Both the position numbers and the translations under genes were made by a program. 37,751 nt of DNA, taken from a bacterium. GTDB taxonomy: Bacteria; Hydrothermota; UBA3073; JACQXS01. The DNA lies in NCBI GenBank assembly GCA_030592575.1, contig JAUVIV010000015.1, positions 1 to 37,751 of the forward strand, read 5' to 3'. The notes beneath the pieces are model-generated. The model saw only the letters and a list, made by a program, of their open reading frames with translations, was not told the origin of the DNA and did not search any database. Below are positions 15,367 through 24,101 of this stretch, in pieces. How positions within the stretch are numbered: the first letter of the stretch is position 1; each line of letters begins with the position of its first letter.

Positions 15367-16551
15367 ATGTACGGTAAGTTAAAAGAGACTCTGCAAAAGG
15401 AGTTGCAAAAGATAAAAAATGATGGGCTTTACAAAGAAGAATGGGAGATTATCTCTCATCAGGGTGCAGATATAAAAGTAAAAAACGGAGAAGTTATAAA
15501 TTTCTGTGCCAATAATTATCTCGGACTTGCAGGAGACCCAAAGATTGCTCAGTTTGCAAAAGAAGGAACTGAAAAATATGGATATGGGATGTCCAGTGTG
15601 AGATTTATTTGCGGAACTCAAGATATACATCGTGAACTTGAACACAAAGTTGCAGATTTTTTACACACAGATGATTCAATTCTTTATTCCAGTTGTTTTG
15701 ATGCAAATGGTGGATTATTCCATGTATTACTTGATGGTGATGACGCTATAATATCCGATGCTTTAAATCACGCAAGTATTATTGATGGAATCAGATTATG
15801 CAAAGCAAACAGATTTGTATTCAAGCATGCGGATATGGAAAATTTAGAAAAAATATTAAAAGATACACAGAAATATGCTTTAAGATTGATAGCAACAGAT
15901 GGTATCTTCTCAATGGATGGTGATATTGCAAAGCTTGACGAAATATGTGCACTCGCAGAAAAATATGATGCACTTGTGATGATTGACGATGCTCATTCTA
16001 CCGGATTCTTCGGCAAAACAGGTAGAGGAACCCCTGAATATAGAGGAGTAGAAGGCAAAATTGATATAATAACAAGTACATTTGGAAAAGCACTTGGCGG
16101 TGCATCAGGTGGATTTACAACCGGAAGAAAAGAAATAATTGATATACTACGTCAGAGATCAAGACCATATCTTTTCTCAAATACCCTTGCTCCACCAATT
16201 ACATACACAGCACTAAAAGTATTAGATATGCTTGAAAAAACAACCCAACTCAGAGATAAACTTGAGTGGAATACAAAATATTTCCGTAAAGGGTTGAACA
16301 ATCGTGGATTTAAAATTAAAGATGGAACTCACCCCATAATTCCTATTATGCTTGGTGAAGAAAAACTCGCTCATGATATGGCAAGAGATATGCTTACGGA
16401 AGGGATTTATGTAGTTGGTTTTTCATATCCAGTGGTTCCAATGGGACAGGCAAGGATACGAGTTCAAATGTCAGCAGCTCACGATCAAAGTCATCTTGAT
16501 AGTGCACTTAATGCCTTTGAAAAAGTGGGTAAGAAATACAAAGTAATTTAG
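15367..16551 (+). CDS. kbl: Glycine C-acetyltransferase (2-amino-3-ketobutyrate CoA ligase)
   Basis: PLP enzyme of the alpha-oxoamine synthase family, 394 aa as usual. The Schiff-base lysine is K241 in [17 protein letters not shown] contacts include H136 ([11 protein letters not shown]), D207 and H210 ([12 protein letters not shown]). The N-terminal [11 protein letters not shown] and [17 protein letters not shown] favour Kbl over BioF or HemA. It interconverts 2-amino-3-oxobutyrate plus CoA with glycine plus acetyl-CoA in threonine degradation. No threonine 3-dehydrogenase lies next to it in this window. The SD AAGGAGGTG precedes the ATG. Confidence 0.92.
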   Translation: MYGKLKETLQKELQKIKNDGLYKEEWEIISHQGADIKVKNGEVINFCANNYLGLAGDPKIAQFAKEGTEKYGYGMSSVRFICGTQDIHRELEHKVADFLHTDDSILYSSCFDANGGLFHVLLDGDDAIISDALNHASIIDGIRLCKANRFVFKHADMENLEKILKDTQKYALRLIATDGIFSMDGDIAKLDEICALAEKYDALVMIDDAHSTGFFGKTGRGTPEYRGVEGKIDIITSTFGKALGGASGGFTTGRKEIIDILRQRSRPYLFSNTLAPPITYTALKVLDMLEKTTQLRDKLEWNTKYFRKGLNNRGFKIKDGTHPIIPIMLGEEKLAHDMARDMLTEGIYVVGFSYPVVPMGQARIRVQMSAAHDQSHLDSALNAFEKVGKKYKVI

Positions 16552-16678
16552 AGCCATAAATTACATAGAAGAAAGGCAAGAAGTATTTATCTGAACAGTA
16601 ACAATAAGATAGTACAAAAAGCAAAGCTCAGGTATAGTATTTGAGATTAAATTTATCTCGTAAGTAAAGTAGCAATAA

Positions 16679-17119
16679 ATGGAGCACGAATATTGGATGA
16701 GGGAAGCTCTTAAAGAGGCAGAAGTAGCGAAAGAAGAAAAGGAAATTCCTGTTGGAGCTGTTGTTGTTCTTGATAATAGAATAATAGGACGTGGATATAA
16801 TCGAGTTGAAGCACTTATGGATCCGACTGCTCATGCGGAAATAATTGCTATAACAAGCGCATCACAAAGTGTAAGTAACTGGAGATTAGATGGTGCGAGT
16901 ATTTATGTAACTTTGGAGCCCTGTCCTATGTGTGCAGGTGCGATATTGCTTTCAAGAATCAATCAATGTGTTTTTGGAACGCAAGATACGAGACTTGGAG
17001 CTTTAGGAAGTGTTTATCAAATTAGAGACAAAAAGCTTGAAGTTATATCGGGAATTCTTAAGAGTGAATGTAAGGAACTAATTGATAGTTTTTTTAGAAC
17101 CTTAAGAAGAAAATTATAA
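16679..17119 (+). CDS. tadA: tRNA adenosine(34) deaminase
   Basis: Protein of 146 aa that deaminates A34 to inosine in tRNA-Arg(ACG). Zinc-site residues are H52 and E54 in PTAHAEIIAI, and C82 and C85 in LEPCPMCAGAI. The C-terminal FGTQDTRLGALGSVYQI is the TadA-type segment. The start has no good SD but gives the standard N-terminus (WMREALKEAEVA). It is followed 15 nt later by a lipoprotein gene and then lepB, so the group may be cotranscribed. Confidence 0.95.
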   Translation: MEHEYWMREALKEAEVAKEEKEIPVGAVVVLDNRIIGRGYNRVEALMDPTAHAEIIAITSASQSVSNWRLDGASIYVTLEPCPMCAGAILLSRINQCVFGTQDTRLGALGSVYQIRDKKLEVISGILKSECKELIDSFFRTLRRKL

Positions 17120-17134
17120 CGATATAATACGAAA

Positions 17135-17546
17135 ATGCTAAAAAAGTTAACTACATTGATAATTATTACCATTATTATGGGATGTAGTACGCCAAAAAAT
17201 TTAAATAAAAAAACTATCAATCAGATATCTGCGGATTTGGCAAATCAGGAATGCGAAAAGATTTATGGAGAACAACCATTTTTACCCGAATCCTATAAAG
17301 CAACTTTTTCTAACGGAAGATGGCAATGGGGATACATAGATCCTTTGGGAGTTAATGGTTATTCAGCAAAAGTATCCTTTAAGAAAAATGGAACTGACAA
17401 AAAGGTTCAAGTTTTTTTAAGTATAGACGTAGTTCCATCAAAACAACGACAGAAATGATAAATTTGTGAGGTGGGAACATACAAAACCAGATGATAAGCA
17501 AGTTATTTTTGGTCTTGAGAAAGTTTCAGAATTTGAAGAAAAATAA
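17135..17546 (+). pseudogene. Small lipoprotein gene with a probable frameshift near its 3' end
   Basis: The intact frame 17135-17458 encodes 107 aa with a lipobox (TLIIITIIMGCS, Cys at 17), so the product should be lipidated. It stops with KQRQK. A shifted frame then continues to TAA at 17546 and encodes credible protein (DKFVRWEHTKPDDKQVIFGL, then EKVSEFEEK). This suggests that the ancestral protein was about 30 residues longer and that a +1 shift occurred around 17430-17445. It could be a sequencing error, a real mutation, or tolerated truncation. Function unknown; the N-terminal part may still work. Confidence 0.6.
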
Positions 17547-17578
17547 ATCTCGGTGAAGAATAAGTAATACAAAAAATA

Positions 17579-18337
17579 ATGGAAAGAGAAAAAAATAAAG
17601 TGAACGATTGGATTGAAAATAGATGGAGAGATCAGCTTGAGAATTTCCAAAAAGTTGGATTAAAGGGCTGGGTTAAAGATATTGTTTTTGTTTTGGTAGC
17701 TGTCTTTTTAATCCGAGCTTTTGTAATTAAGGCTTATCGTATCCCAACCGGTTCAATGGAGCAAACTTTACTTGTTGGGGATCACTTATTTGCCTGCACA
17801 TTTTTGTATGGACTTCATATTCCGTTCACTAATAAGAAAATCTTCGAAATACGTAAACCAAAACGTGGAGATATAATAGTATTTAGATTTCCCTACGAGC
17901 GAAAAGATTTTGTAAAACGATGTATAGCTATAGAAGGGGATATTGTTGAAATAAGAAATAAACAAACTTATGTAAACAATAGATTGTTATACGAACCGTA
18001 TGTATGTAATGGAGATCCCGGTATTTATGAAAAGTTAATAATTCCTGGAAATTCTTATCAGAAAGCATGGGAACGCGGGGAATTTAGAAATGTAGGCGGA
18101 ATGGCAAGAGATAATTTTGGTCCGATAAAAGTACCACCAAATCATTTATTTATGATGGGAGATAATCGAGATTATTCATTTGATTCCAGGTTCTGGGGAC
18201 CTCTTGAAAAAAAATGGATAAGGGCAAAAGTTCTTATAGTGCATTTCTCTTGGAATCCGAAACCTCCATTATATAAAATGTTGCATAAAATCTGGAAAAA
18301 AGTAAGATGGAAGAGAATTGGAATTATAGTTCATTAA
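17579..18337 (+). CDS. lepB: Signal peptidase I
   Basis: Protein of 252 aa. It has one N-terminal TM helix (IVFVLVAVFLIRAFVIKAY), then the catalytic box with S59 in IPTGSMEQTLL, the general-base lysine K113 in RKDFVKRCIAIEGD, and box E GDNRDYSFDSRFWGPL. It cleaves signal peptides from exported preproteins at the outer face of the inner membrane. Context includes a lipoprotein and outer-membrane genes, so it may serve the heavy envelope traffic predicted here. The ATG has only a weak upstream purine stretch as SD. The C-terminus is extended by a basic tail (KKVRWKRIGIIVH). Confidence 0.95.
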   Translation: MEREKNKVNDWIENRWRDQLENFQKVGLKGWVKDIVFVLVAVFLIRAFVIKAYRIPTGSMEQTLLVGDHLFACTFLYGLHIPFTNKKIFEIRKPKRGDIIVFRFPYERKDFVKRCIAIEGDIVEIRNKQTYVNNRLLYEPYVCNGDPGIYEKLIIPGNSYQKAWERGEFRNVGGMARDNFGPIKVPPNHLFMMGDNRDYSFDSRFWGPLEKKWIRAKVLIVHFSWNPKPPLYKMLHKIWKKVRWKRIGIIVH

Positions 18338-18339
18338 GA

Positions 18340-19650
18340 ATGGATACCAAAAAATATAAATTGAAAAAAATAATAAAAATATGTTCTATATGCCCTTTAT
18401 GGGTAAGTGTTCTTATTGGAACACAATCTCCTGAACTTAATATTCCAAAAGTAGTAATCTACGGAGAAAGAAAAATTGAAATAGAAGTTCTTAAAAGAGA
18501 ACTTACCTCCGATACTATTCCCACAAATGAACTTCCAAAACTTAACCCTCCCAAACTTAAATTTGACAAATCTTCTCATCTCTATAGTTATAAACCTCGC
18601 AACTCTCTATTTAACTTAAAAGGATGTGCCGGAGGCTCTGGCACGATTAAAGGATTCTACGGTAGAGAACACTTTTTTACGAGTCTTTCATATTCTAATG
18701 ATGTGAAAGGAATAAAAAATGGGTTTGGGACGAATGTTGGAGGAAACTTTAAAAATATATCTCTGGAAATGGGTTATGGAATTAAGGATTATCATAATAG
18801 AAAAGAGTACAAAGTATTCGAAACAACCGCAGGATATATATTTAAATCTTTTTCTTTAAATGCTAATGGAATTTTTAGCGATTTAGAAGAAAAAAGAGAA
18901 ACAGGATTATCTGTTTACAGTAATTATTTTACCCAATTAAAACAATTTAATACAGAAATAGATTTATGTATAGCTCATAATAATCTATTAGATTCTTTGG
19001 TTCTCTCCATAGAAGGAAAGATTGCCGGTAATTTTGAGGATTGGTTTGTAGAACCCGGAATTAAATTTTTCTCTCAATCACCTTGGATTCTACCGGTTTT
19101 AAGAATAGAAAAACATAAAGTAATGTGGCTGGAATATTCTCCTTACTTCTCGTTAACAACAAGAGATAAAGCATTGAATTATAATCGTTTTACAGGAGAC
19201 AAGGCATACATAAATAAAAGTAAACGAGCAAGAATAGGAGGAAAGTTTAAAAATATTAAATTAAATTTTGACTGGATTCAGAATTATTCTTACTTTGTAA
19301 AATCTGATGAATTATACCACCAAAGTGATACTACACTTTTTGCAATTAACGGAATAATTGGGCAAAAGTTTGGAGCTATTCGATTAAAATACAATGTAAG
19401 TGGAAGTCCGGAATATATTCCTCCATTCCTTTTGGGGTTAGACTTTAACTGGATGGATTATAATTTAAAACTTGACTATGGAGGTCATAGTGATTACACT
19501 TGTCTGGATTGTGAAATTAGTTGGATGTTTCATAAAAATCTAACTTTATTTGTAGACATTAGAAATTTATTTGATGAAGATGACCAAATGTTTGATATAT
19601 ATTATGAATCAAGACGCAAAATTTTACTTGGATTAGATTTAAAACTGTAA
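18340..19650 (+). CDS. Outer-membrane beta-barrel, TonB-dependent-receptor-like
   Basis: About 436 aa from ATG 18340. The track start at 18307 lies inside lepB, while 18340 is 2 nt after the lepB stop and begins a basic-hydrophobic export signal (KIIKICSICPLWVSVLIG). After a linker (VVIYGERKIEIEVLKREL) come many amphipathic strands such as LEMGYGIKDYHNRKEYKVFE. The protein ends NLFDEDDQMFDIYYESRRKI then LLGLDLKL, the form seen at the ends of TonB-dependent receptors (NLF..y....GR....G). No clear plug domain is present, so it is short for a receptor and may be a plug-less barrel. The exbB and exbD genes follow directly, supporting an energised uptake role. Confidence 0.72.
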   Translation: MDTKKYKLKKIIKICSICPLWVSVLIGTQSPELNIPKVVIYGERKIEIEVLKRELTSDTIPTNELPKLNPPKLKFDKSSHLYSYKPRNSLFNLKGCAGGSGTIKGFYGREHFFTSLSYSNDVKGIKNGFGTNVGGNFKNISLEMGYGIKDYHNRKEYKVFETTAGYIFKSFSLNANGIFSDLEEKRETGLSVYSNYFTQLKQFNTEIDLCIAHNNLLDSLVLSIEGKIAGNFEDWFVEPGIKFFSQSPWILPVLRIEKHKVMWLEYSPYFSLTTRDKALNYNRFTGDKAYINKSKRARIGGKFKNIKLNFDWIQNYSYFVKSDELYHQSDTTLFAINGIIGQKFGAIRLKYNVSGSPEYIPPFLLGLDFNWMDYNLKLDYGGHSDYTCLDCEISWMFHKNLTLFVDIRNLFDEDDQMFDIYYESRRKILLGLDLKL

Positions 19651-19660
19651 GGAGGAAATT

Positions 19661-20239
19661 ATGACTTTTCTGGAAATTTTATTAAAAGGTGGTTGGTTAA
19701 TGCTTCCGATTCTTATTTGTTCGGTATTTGCTATTATAATTGTTATTGAAAGATTGCTTGTTTTGTCTCATGCTAAGTTACCTTCCGATTTTACAGAAAA
19801 ATGTAAAGCCTATTTAAACAAAGGTGACCGTCAAGGTGCAATTGATTTCTGTGGACTTTATGATTCACCTATTGCAAGAGTTATAAAAGAAGGACTTATG
19901 AATGATGAAAAGGCAATGGAGATAAAAGCAAATGTTGAAGTTATAAAGCTTGAAGCTCATATTAATGCACTTGCGACTATAGTTGGAATTGCACCATTAC
20001 TTGGATTTCTTGGTACAGTTACAGGAATGATGCAAGCATTTATGCGAGTTCAACAACTCGGAGGAAACGTAAATGCATCCGTTCTTGCAGGAGGAATATG
20101 GGAAGCATTGGTTACAACTTCAGCCGGGCTTGCAGTTGGAATAATTGCGTACATATTTTATAATTATATAGTGGGACGTATAAAAGGAGTTGTACAAGCT
20201 ATTGAGAACAAATCATCTGAGGTTTGTAAATGGAAATAA
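19661..20239 (+). CDS. exbB: ExbB/TolQ/MotA-family proton channel subunit
   Basis: Protein of 192 aa with three TM helices, near residues 12-32, 107-130 and 150-172. The conserved TolQ/ExbB core is present: IGIAPLLGFLGTVTGMM and WEALVTTSAGLAVGIIAYIF, which carries the pore Thr residues. It forms the inner-membrane pentamer that couples proton flow to TonB or TolA work. A strong SD (AAGGAGG) precedes the ATG. It overlaps the exbD-like gene by 10 nt, and the pair follows a TonB-type barrel. No TonB protein is encoded in the window. Confidence 0.92.
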   Translation: MTFLEILLKGGWLMLPILICSVFAIIIVIERLLVLSHAKLPSDFTEKCKAYLNKGDRQGAIDFCGLYDSPIARVIKEGLMNDEKAMEIKANVEVIKLEAHINALATIVGIAPLLGFLGTVTGMMQAFMRVQQLGGNVNASVLAGGIWEALVTTSAGLAVGIIAYIFYNYIVGRIKGVVQAIENKSSEVCKWK

Positions 20240-20631
20240 AAGCAACTCATAAACCATTAAGTTCGATATCTCCTATATCTATAGCAGATGTAGTTTTACT
20301 ACTTCTTATTTTCTTTTTACTGACTTCAACTTATGTTATGGAGCCGGGCATAAGAGTAAAACTTCCATCATCTACTTCAGATGAGGTTGTATCAAAAAAA
20401 GAAATTGTAGTAACAATTACAAAAGATGGAGAACTATTTTTAGGAGGAGAGAGAATTGGACTTCTTGAACTTGCGGGTGGATTAGAAGCGGATTTATCAG
20501 AATCTATTGATAAATTAATAATTATCCGAGCTGAAAAAGAAGTAGAAGTTGACCGTCTTGTAAGAGTAATGGATATAGCAAGAAGTGTAGGTGGAGAAAA
20601 GTTCTTTATTGCCACAAGAAAAGTAATATGA
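20230..20631 (+). CDS. exbD: ExbD/TolR-family energy transducer
   Basis: Protein of 133 aa with a short cytoplasmic tail, one TM helix (SIADVVLLLLIFFLLTSTYV) carrying the functionally essential aspartate D20, and a periplasmic domain (VKLPSSTSDEVVSKKEIVVT ... IIRAEKEVEVDRLVRVMDIA). It inserts into the ExbB pore and passes proton-motive force to a TonB-like partner. The 10-nt overlap with exbB indicates coupled translation. ExbD versus TolR cannot be separated with certainty; the upstream receptor-like barrel favours ExbD. Confidence 0.92.
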   Translation: MEIKATHKPLSSISPISIADVVLLLLIFFLLTSTYVMEPGIRVKLPSSTSDEVVSKKEIVVTITKDGELFLGGERIGLLELAGGLEADLSESIDKLIIIRAEKEVEVDRLVRVMDIARSVGGEKFFIATRKVI

Positions 20632-20657
20632 GAAATATATTCGAAAATTTTTTAAAC

Positions 20658-20685
20658 TTGACAAGCAAAGACTTCATAGTATAGT
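20658..20685 (+). promoter_or_regulatory. Sigma70-type promoter in the exbD-porV gap
   Basis: TTGACA (20658-20663), a 16-nt spacer and TATAGT (20680-20685). It would give a leader of about 140 nt to the PorV-like gene. Confidence 0.5.
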
Positions 20686-20703
20686 TTTGACATTAAAATA
20701 AGG

Positions 20704-20793
20704 AAAAAGCCTATAGATTCTTTAAATGTATGTAGTAGTTTTAATTTTATAAGTTTTGTAGAAATGTACATTATAAAGAACAATAGGTTTTTT
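20704..20793 (+). promoter_or_regulatory. Long-range inverted repeat with T-run in the porV leader
   Basis: AAAAAGCCTATAGATTCTTT (20704-20723) pairs with AAAGAACAATAGGTTTTTT (20775-20793) with about two mismatches across a 51-nt loop. It ends in a T-run and lies between the two candidate promoters, so it may be a terminator for exbD or an attenuator. Confidence 0.4.
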
Positions 20794-20801
20794 ATTATAT
20801 G

Positions 20802-20810
20802 TGCTATAAT
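20802..20810 (+). promoter_or_regulatory. Extended -10 promoter just upstream of the PorV-like gene
   Basis: TGcTATAAT, an extended -10 element with no recognisable -35 box. The transcript would start about 16 nt before the ATG at 20833 and include a weak SD (GAGGG). Confidence 0.5.
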
Positions 20811-20832
20811 TTGATATTGAGGGACAACTAAA

Positions 20833-21840
20833 ATGAAAAAATATTTACTTATATTAATTGTTTTATTTTTATTTCCACGAGTTAAAGTTGAAGCAAGTGA
20901 GGCAGGAGCAATTTTCCTTATAATCTATCCTGGAGCAAGACCAAATGGAATGGGAGCTACATTTACTTCTGTTGCTGACGATGCATTAGCTACTTATTAC
21001 AACGATGCAGGGTTAGGATTCCAAGAAAATACTAGTATATCTCTTATGCATGCGAATTGGTTACCAGGTTTGTACGAAGATATGTATTATGAGTTTCTTT
21101 CGTATGCTCACCCAATCAGTAGTGGAGTAGTTGGAGGACATATTATCTATTTAACTACAGGAGAAACAGTTGGAGTAGATGAAAAAGGCACGAAAATAGG
21201 AGAATGGACAACATGGGATGCTTCGGTAAAGATTTCTTACGGAACTAAAATAAGTAAATCTCTGGCTCTTGGAGTAGGAGCGAAATGGATTTACAGCTTC
21301 CTTGCTCCGTATGATATAATTCGAAAAATATTAGGAGACAGCTATAGATTTGGAGGTAAAGGTAATTCGTGGGCTTTTGATGTATCAAGTCTTTATATAC
21401 CTAATGAACTGATTCAACTTGGTCTATCTCTTCAAAATATAGGACCAGATATAAGTTATTTGGAATCAGGAATATCAGATCCGCTTCCATGGACATTGAG
21501 ATTTGGAGTTACTTGGCATGTATTTTCCAGCGAAACAAATAAGCTTACCATTTCAGGAGAACTGACAAAAATCGTAGTTGGAATTAAAGATGATTTAAAA
21601 GAAAAAGAATTTAATTATATTTACCATGATACTTGGAAAGGACTCGGAGTAGAATATGTTATGGCAAAAATGTTTTCTGTTAGAGGAGGATATTTTTGGG
21701 ATGTAGTTGGTTCTCGTGTAGGTCCAACATTCGGTGGAGGAATAAACTTAAAAGGACTCCGATTTGATATAGGAATTGATGCTCCACTTTATGATTTCGA
21801 GACAGAAAACTATCGTTTTTCTTTGAGTTACTCTTTTTGA
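20833..21840 (+). CDS. PorV/PorQ-family outer-membrane protein (type IX secretion-associated)
   Basis: Protein of 335 aa with a signal peptide (LLILIVLFLFPRVKVEAS). The N-terminal family signature is clear: AIFLIIYPGARPNGMGATFT, VADDALATYYNDAGLGF and ISLMHANWLPGL. FadL-like barrel strands follow, ending in SLSYSF with a terminal Phe. In Bacteroidetes, PorV is the outer-membrane shuttle that carries substrates with C-terminal sorting domains. This fits the two sorting-domain proteins encoded elsewhere in the window. Other PorV/PorQ-like members have general outer-membrane roles, so T9SS function is an inference. It is followed 10 nt later by truB. Confidence 0.85.
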   Translation: MKKYLLILIVLFLFPRVKVEASEAGAIFLIIYPGARPNGMGATFTSVADDALATYYNDAGLGFQENTSISLMHANWLPGLYEDMYYEFLSYAHPISSGVVGGHIIYLTTGETVGVDEKGTKIGEWTTWDASVKISYGTKISKSLALGVGAKWIYSFLAPYDIIRKILGDSYRFGGKGNSWAFDVSSLYIPNELIQLGLSLQNIGPDISYLESGISDPLPWTLRFGVTWHVFSSETNKLTISGELTKIVVGIKDDLKEKEFNYIYHDTWKGLGVEYVMAKMFSVRGGYFWDVVGSRVGPTFGGGINLKGLRFDIGIDAPLYDFETENYRFSLSYSF

Positions 21841-21850
21841 GTATATTTGA

Positions 21851-22579
21851 ATGCATGGGTTTCTTCTTGTTAACAAACCTTATTCTTGGACCTCATTTGA
21901 TGTAGTAAAGCACATAAAAAAAGTTTTAAAAAGCAATTCGCAAAATCCCCTCTCAAAGTCCTGCAAAATAAGTAAAGTCGGTCACACAGGCACTCTTGAT
22001 CCTATTGCCAGAGGACTTCTAATTATATGTATCGGTAAATACACCAAACTTTCTTCTTCTATGATGAGCAAAGAAAAAGAGTATCTTGCTACTATTCGCT
22101 TTGGCGAGGCAAGAGATACAGATGATACAACAGGTACAATTATTTCAAAGAGAACAATTCCTGAATTATCAGAAACAACGATAAAAGAAGCACTTCAAGA
22201 TTTTATGGGAGAGATACTACAAATTCCTCCAATGTATTCTGCTCTAAAATTAAAAGGAGTTCCTTTGTATAAATTAGCAAGAAAAGGAAAAGTAATAGAT
22301 AGGAAACCAAGAAAAGTACAAATATTTGAAATAGAGCTTCAGGATTATACTCCTCCATTATTAAAAATTAGAGTTGTATGTGGCAAAGGAACTTATATAC
22401 GTGCTATTGCAAGAGATTTAGGAGAAAAACTTGGATGTGGAGGATGTATGGAAGCACTTACACGTACCAGAATAGGAGAATTTAAACTTTCTCAAGCAAT
22501 TGATCCCAAATCAATATCTTCCTCTCAAGATATAGAGAACTTACTTATATCAGATACAACGATTGAATACGCAATATAG
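21851..22579 (+). CDS. truB: tRNA pseudouridine(55) synthase
   Basis: Protein of 242 aa that makes psi-55 in the T-loop of tRNAs. The catalytic aspartate is D50 in KVGHTGTLDPIARGLL. It has the N-terminal GFLLVNKPYSWTSFDVV motif and the KGTYIRAIARDLGEKLGC motif near residues 180-200. It is shorter than the E. coli enzyme (about 314 aa) because it lacks a full C-terminal PUA region, as in some other phyla. It lies 6 nt upstream of ribF, a common truB-ribF pairing. Confidence 0.95.
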   Translation: MHGFLLVNKPYSWTSFDVVKHIKKVLKSNSQNPLSKSCKISKVGHTGTLDPIARGLLIICIGKYTKLSSSMMSKEKEYLATIRFGEARDTDDTTGTIISKRTIPELSETTIKEALQDFMGEILQIPPMYSALKLKGVPLYKLARKGKVIDRKPRKVQIFEIELQDYTPPLLKIRVVCGKGTYIRAIARDLGEKLGCGGCMEALTRTRIGEFKLSQAIDPKSISSSQDIENLLISDTTIEYAI

Positions 22580-22585
22580 AAAATA

Positions 22586-23545
22586 ATGAAAGTATTTGAG
22601 AATATAGAAGAATTGAAAAGCTTGAAGGTGAGTTCCGTATCTATCGGCAACTTTGATGGATTACATCTTGGACATCAGGCTATTATCAAAAAGCTCAAAA
22701 ACTCGACACCAAATCTTGTTATAACTTTTGAACCTCATCCAAGAGAAATAATTCCTTCTAAAAACAGCACAGAAAAAACATTTAGTTCTGCTCACAGACT
22801 TACAACTAAAGAAGAAAAAATTATACTATTTGAAGAACTTGGTATAGATAATTTACTAATCTTGAAATTCGACCAAAAGCTTCTTCAAATGTCTGCATCT
22901 GAGTTTGTTAAATGGTTACTGGTAGAACACATAAAACCTAATGAAGTTGTGATTGGATACAATCATCATTTTGGTCAGGGAGCATCAGGCGGTTTTGAAT
23001 TGCTTGTTCATATGGGGGTCCAATTTGGATTTTCTGTTACGAGAGTACTTCCTATGTTCCTTAATGGCTTTCCTGTATCCAGTACGTGGACAAGAAATGC
23101 CCTTGCTAAAGGAGATGCAACCCTTACATCAAAATTACTTGGCAGACAATACTCAATCTTATCTTATGTTATTTCAGGGGAAAAACGTGGAACAACTCTT
23201 GGTTATCCTACTGCGAACTTGGAAGTTCCAAAACAAAAACTAATTCCTAAAAATGGAGTATATGCAGTACGAGCAACTATTTTTTCACCTGCAAGTCAGT
23301 TTGCGATAAACAACAATTACCAGAATTTATCCGGAATGATGAGTATCGGGAATAAACCTACATTCCCTGAATCTAAATTTGGAATAGAAGTTCATATATT
23401 TGATTTTAATAAAAATTTACTTGAGCAATTAATTAAGGTTGAGTTTGTAAAATATTTACGACCTAACCGTCCTTTTGAAAATCAGGAAGCTCTAAAAACA
23501 CAACTCAAGATAGATGAAAGCATCGCAAGGAAAATCCTGATCTAA
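22586..23545 (+). CDS. ribF: Bifunctional riboflavin kinase / FAD synthetase
   Basis: Protein of 319 aa. The N-terminal FMN adenylyltransferase domain has the HIGH-like motif GNFDGLHLGHQ (21-31), plus GYNHHFGQGASG and VSSTWTRNALAKGD. The C-terminal riboflavin kinase domain carries RGTTLGYPTANLEVP and NGVYAVRA. It converts riboflavin to FMN and FAD, cofactors needed by the many flavoproteins encoded downstream (NuoF-like, GltB-like, MnmG). The final IARKILI is the usual end. The 96-aa ORF inside it is a shadow. No terminator is seen after it. Confidence 0.95.
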   Translation: MKVFENIEELKSLKVSSVSIGNFDGLHLGHQAIIKKLKNSTPNLVITFEPHPREIIPSKNSTEKTFSSAHRLTTKEEKIILFEELGIDNLLILKFDQKLLQMSASEFVKWLLVEHIKPNEVVIGYNHHFGQGASGGFELLVHMGVQFGFSVTRVLPMFLNGFPVSSTWTRNALAKGDATLTSKLLGRQYSILSYVISGEKRGTTLGYPTANLEVPKQKLIPKNGVYAVRATIFSPASQFAINNNYQNLSGMMSIGNKPTFPESKFGIEVHIFDFNKNLLEQLIKVEFVKYLRPNRPFENQEALKTQLKIDESIARKILI

Positions 23546-23655
23546 TCTCAAAAACCATTTAATTATATTGTCATCTCAATAATCAGAATTTCTACTCTTT
23601 TAAAAAAAATCAACAGGAAATATCATATTTCACAAGATAGAAATTGTTGGTGCTC

Positions 23656-23682
23656 TGTAGAGACATTCAATTGAACGCTCTT
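23656..23682. repeat. Imperfect palindrome, GTAGAGAC type
   Basis: TGTAGAGACATTCAATTGAA followed by CGCTCTTA. The centre TTCAATTGAA is perfect and the arms are imperfect. Related to the copies at 34676-34703 and 4690-4712. Confidence 0.6.
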
Positions 23683-23690
23683 AGTTATTC

Positions 23691-23770
23691 GCAATACAGA
23701 TTACATTACTATAGGGGCGATACATCACGCCCTACCCATTAAACATTATAATAGTTATCTTGATGTTTGA
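23691..23770 (+). repeat. Dispersed palindromic element, copy B
   Basis: This stretch matches 27207-27290 over about 80 nt: a shared left flank ACAGATTACATTA, a GGGGC core palindrome and a shared right flank CATTATAATAGTTATCTT. The core here is degraded (GGGGCGATACATCACGCCC). Confidence 0.8.
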
Positions 23771-23818
23771 TAATTTAGACTGATTTATAATATTCTTTGT
23801 GGAGTTTATCCTGAACTC

Positions 23819-23900
23819 TTTGAGATTCTTCACAGAGTTTACCCTGAACAGTATATTTAAGATTCTTCGCTTCGCTCAGAATGACAGAGGAAGGGCTGAA
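23819..23900 (-). repeat. Inverted copy of the 7.74-7.80 kb repeat
   Basis: It contains the exact 28-bp reverse complement of 7771-7798, then GATTCTTCGCTTCGCTCAGA, matching 7738-7765 in the opposite orientation. Confidence 0.8.
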
Positions 23901-24101
23901 TGACAGAGGGGGAAAGTGAAATGATAAATTGCTCAGAATGACAGATGAAGAGAATAACATGCCTACAGGGATTCCCATTAGAGACAACAAAAAAATAAAC
24001 AAGTCTATAAAATTATTCCTAAACCCTTTCATTTGACCACAGAGTCAGAAAAATTTAAATATAAACTATTCACTTTATTCAAGAGTATTAAGAAGATTAT
24101 C

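Larger units (their letters stand above)
23546..24101. other. Repeat-rich gene-free region
   Basis: About 560 nt containing three repeat types: a GTAGAGACATTCAATTGAAC palindrome, a GTAGGGGC-type palindromic element, and an inverted copy of the TGTCATTCTGAGCG family found at 7.7 kb. The 85-aa minus-strand ORF (SSVILSEAKNL) is a translation of the last of these. No gene is seen. Confidence 0.65.

Noticed and set aside
18307-18339. Start of the barrel gene at 18307
   Set aside because: It lies within lepB and adds a non-signal leader. ATG 18340, 2 nt after the lepB stop, is better placed.
23775-24032. 85-aa minus ORF containing SSVILSEAKNL
   Set aside because: This peptide is the translation of a dispersed DNA repeat, not a gene. 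The 7297-7797, 7547-7810 and 7676-7873 ORFs are rejected for the same reason.
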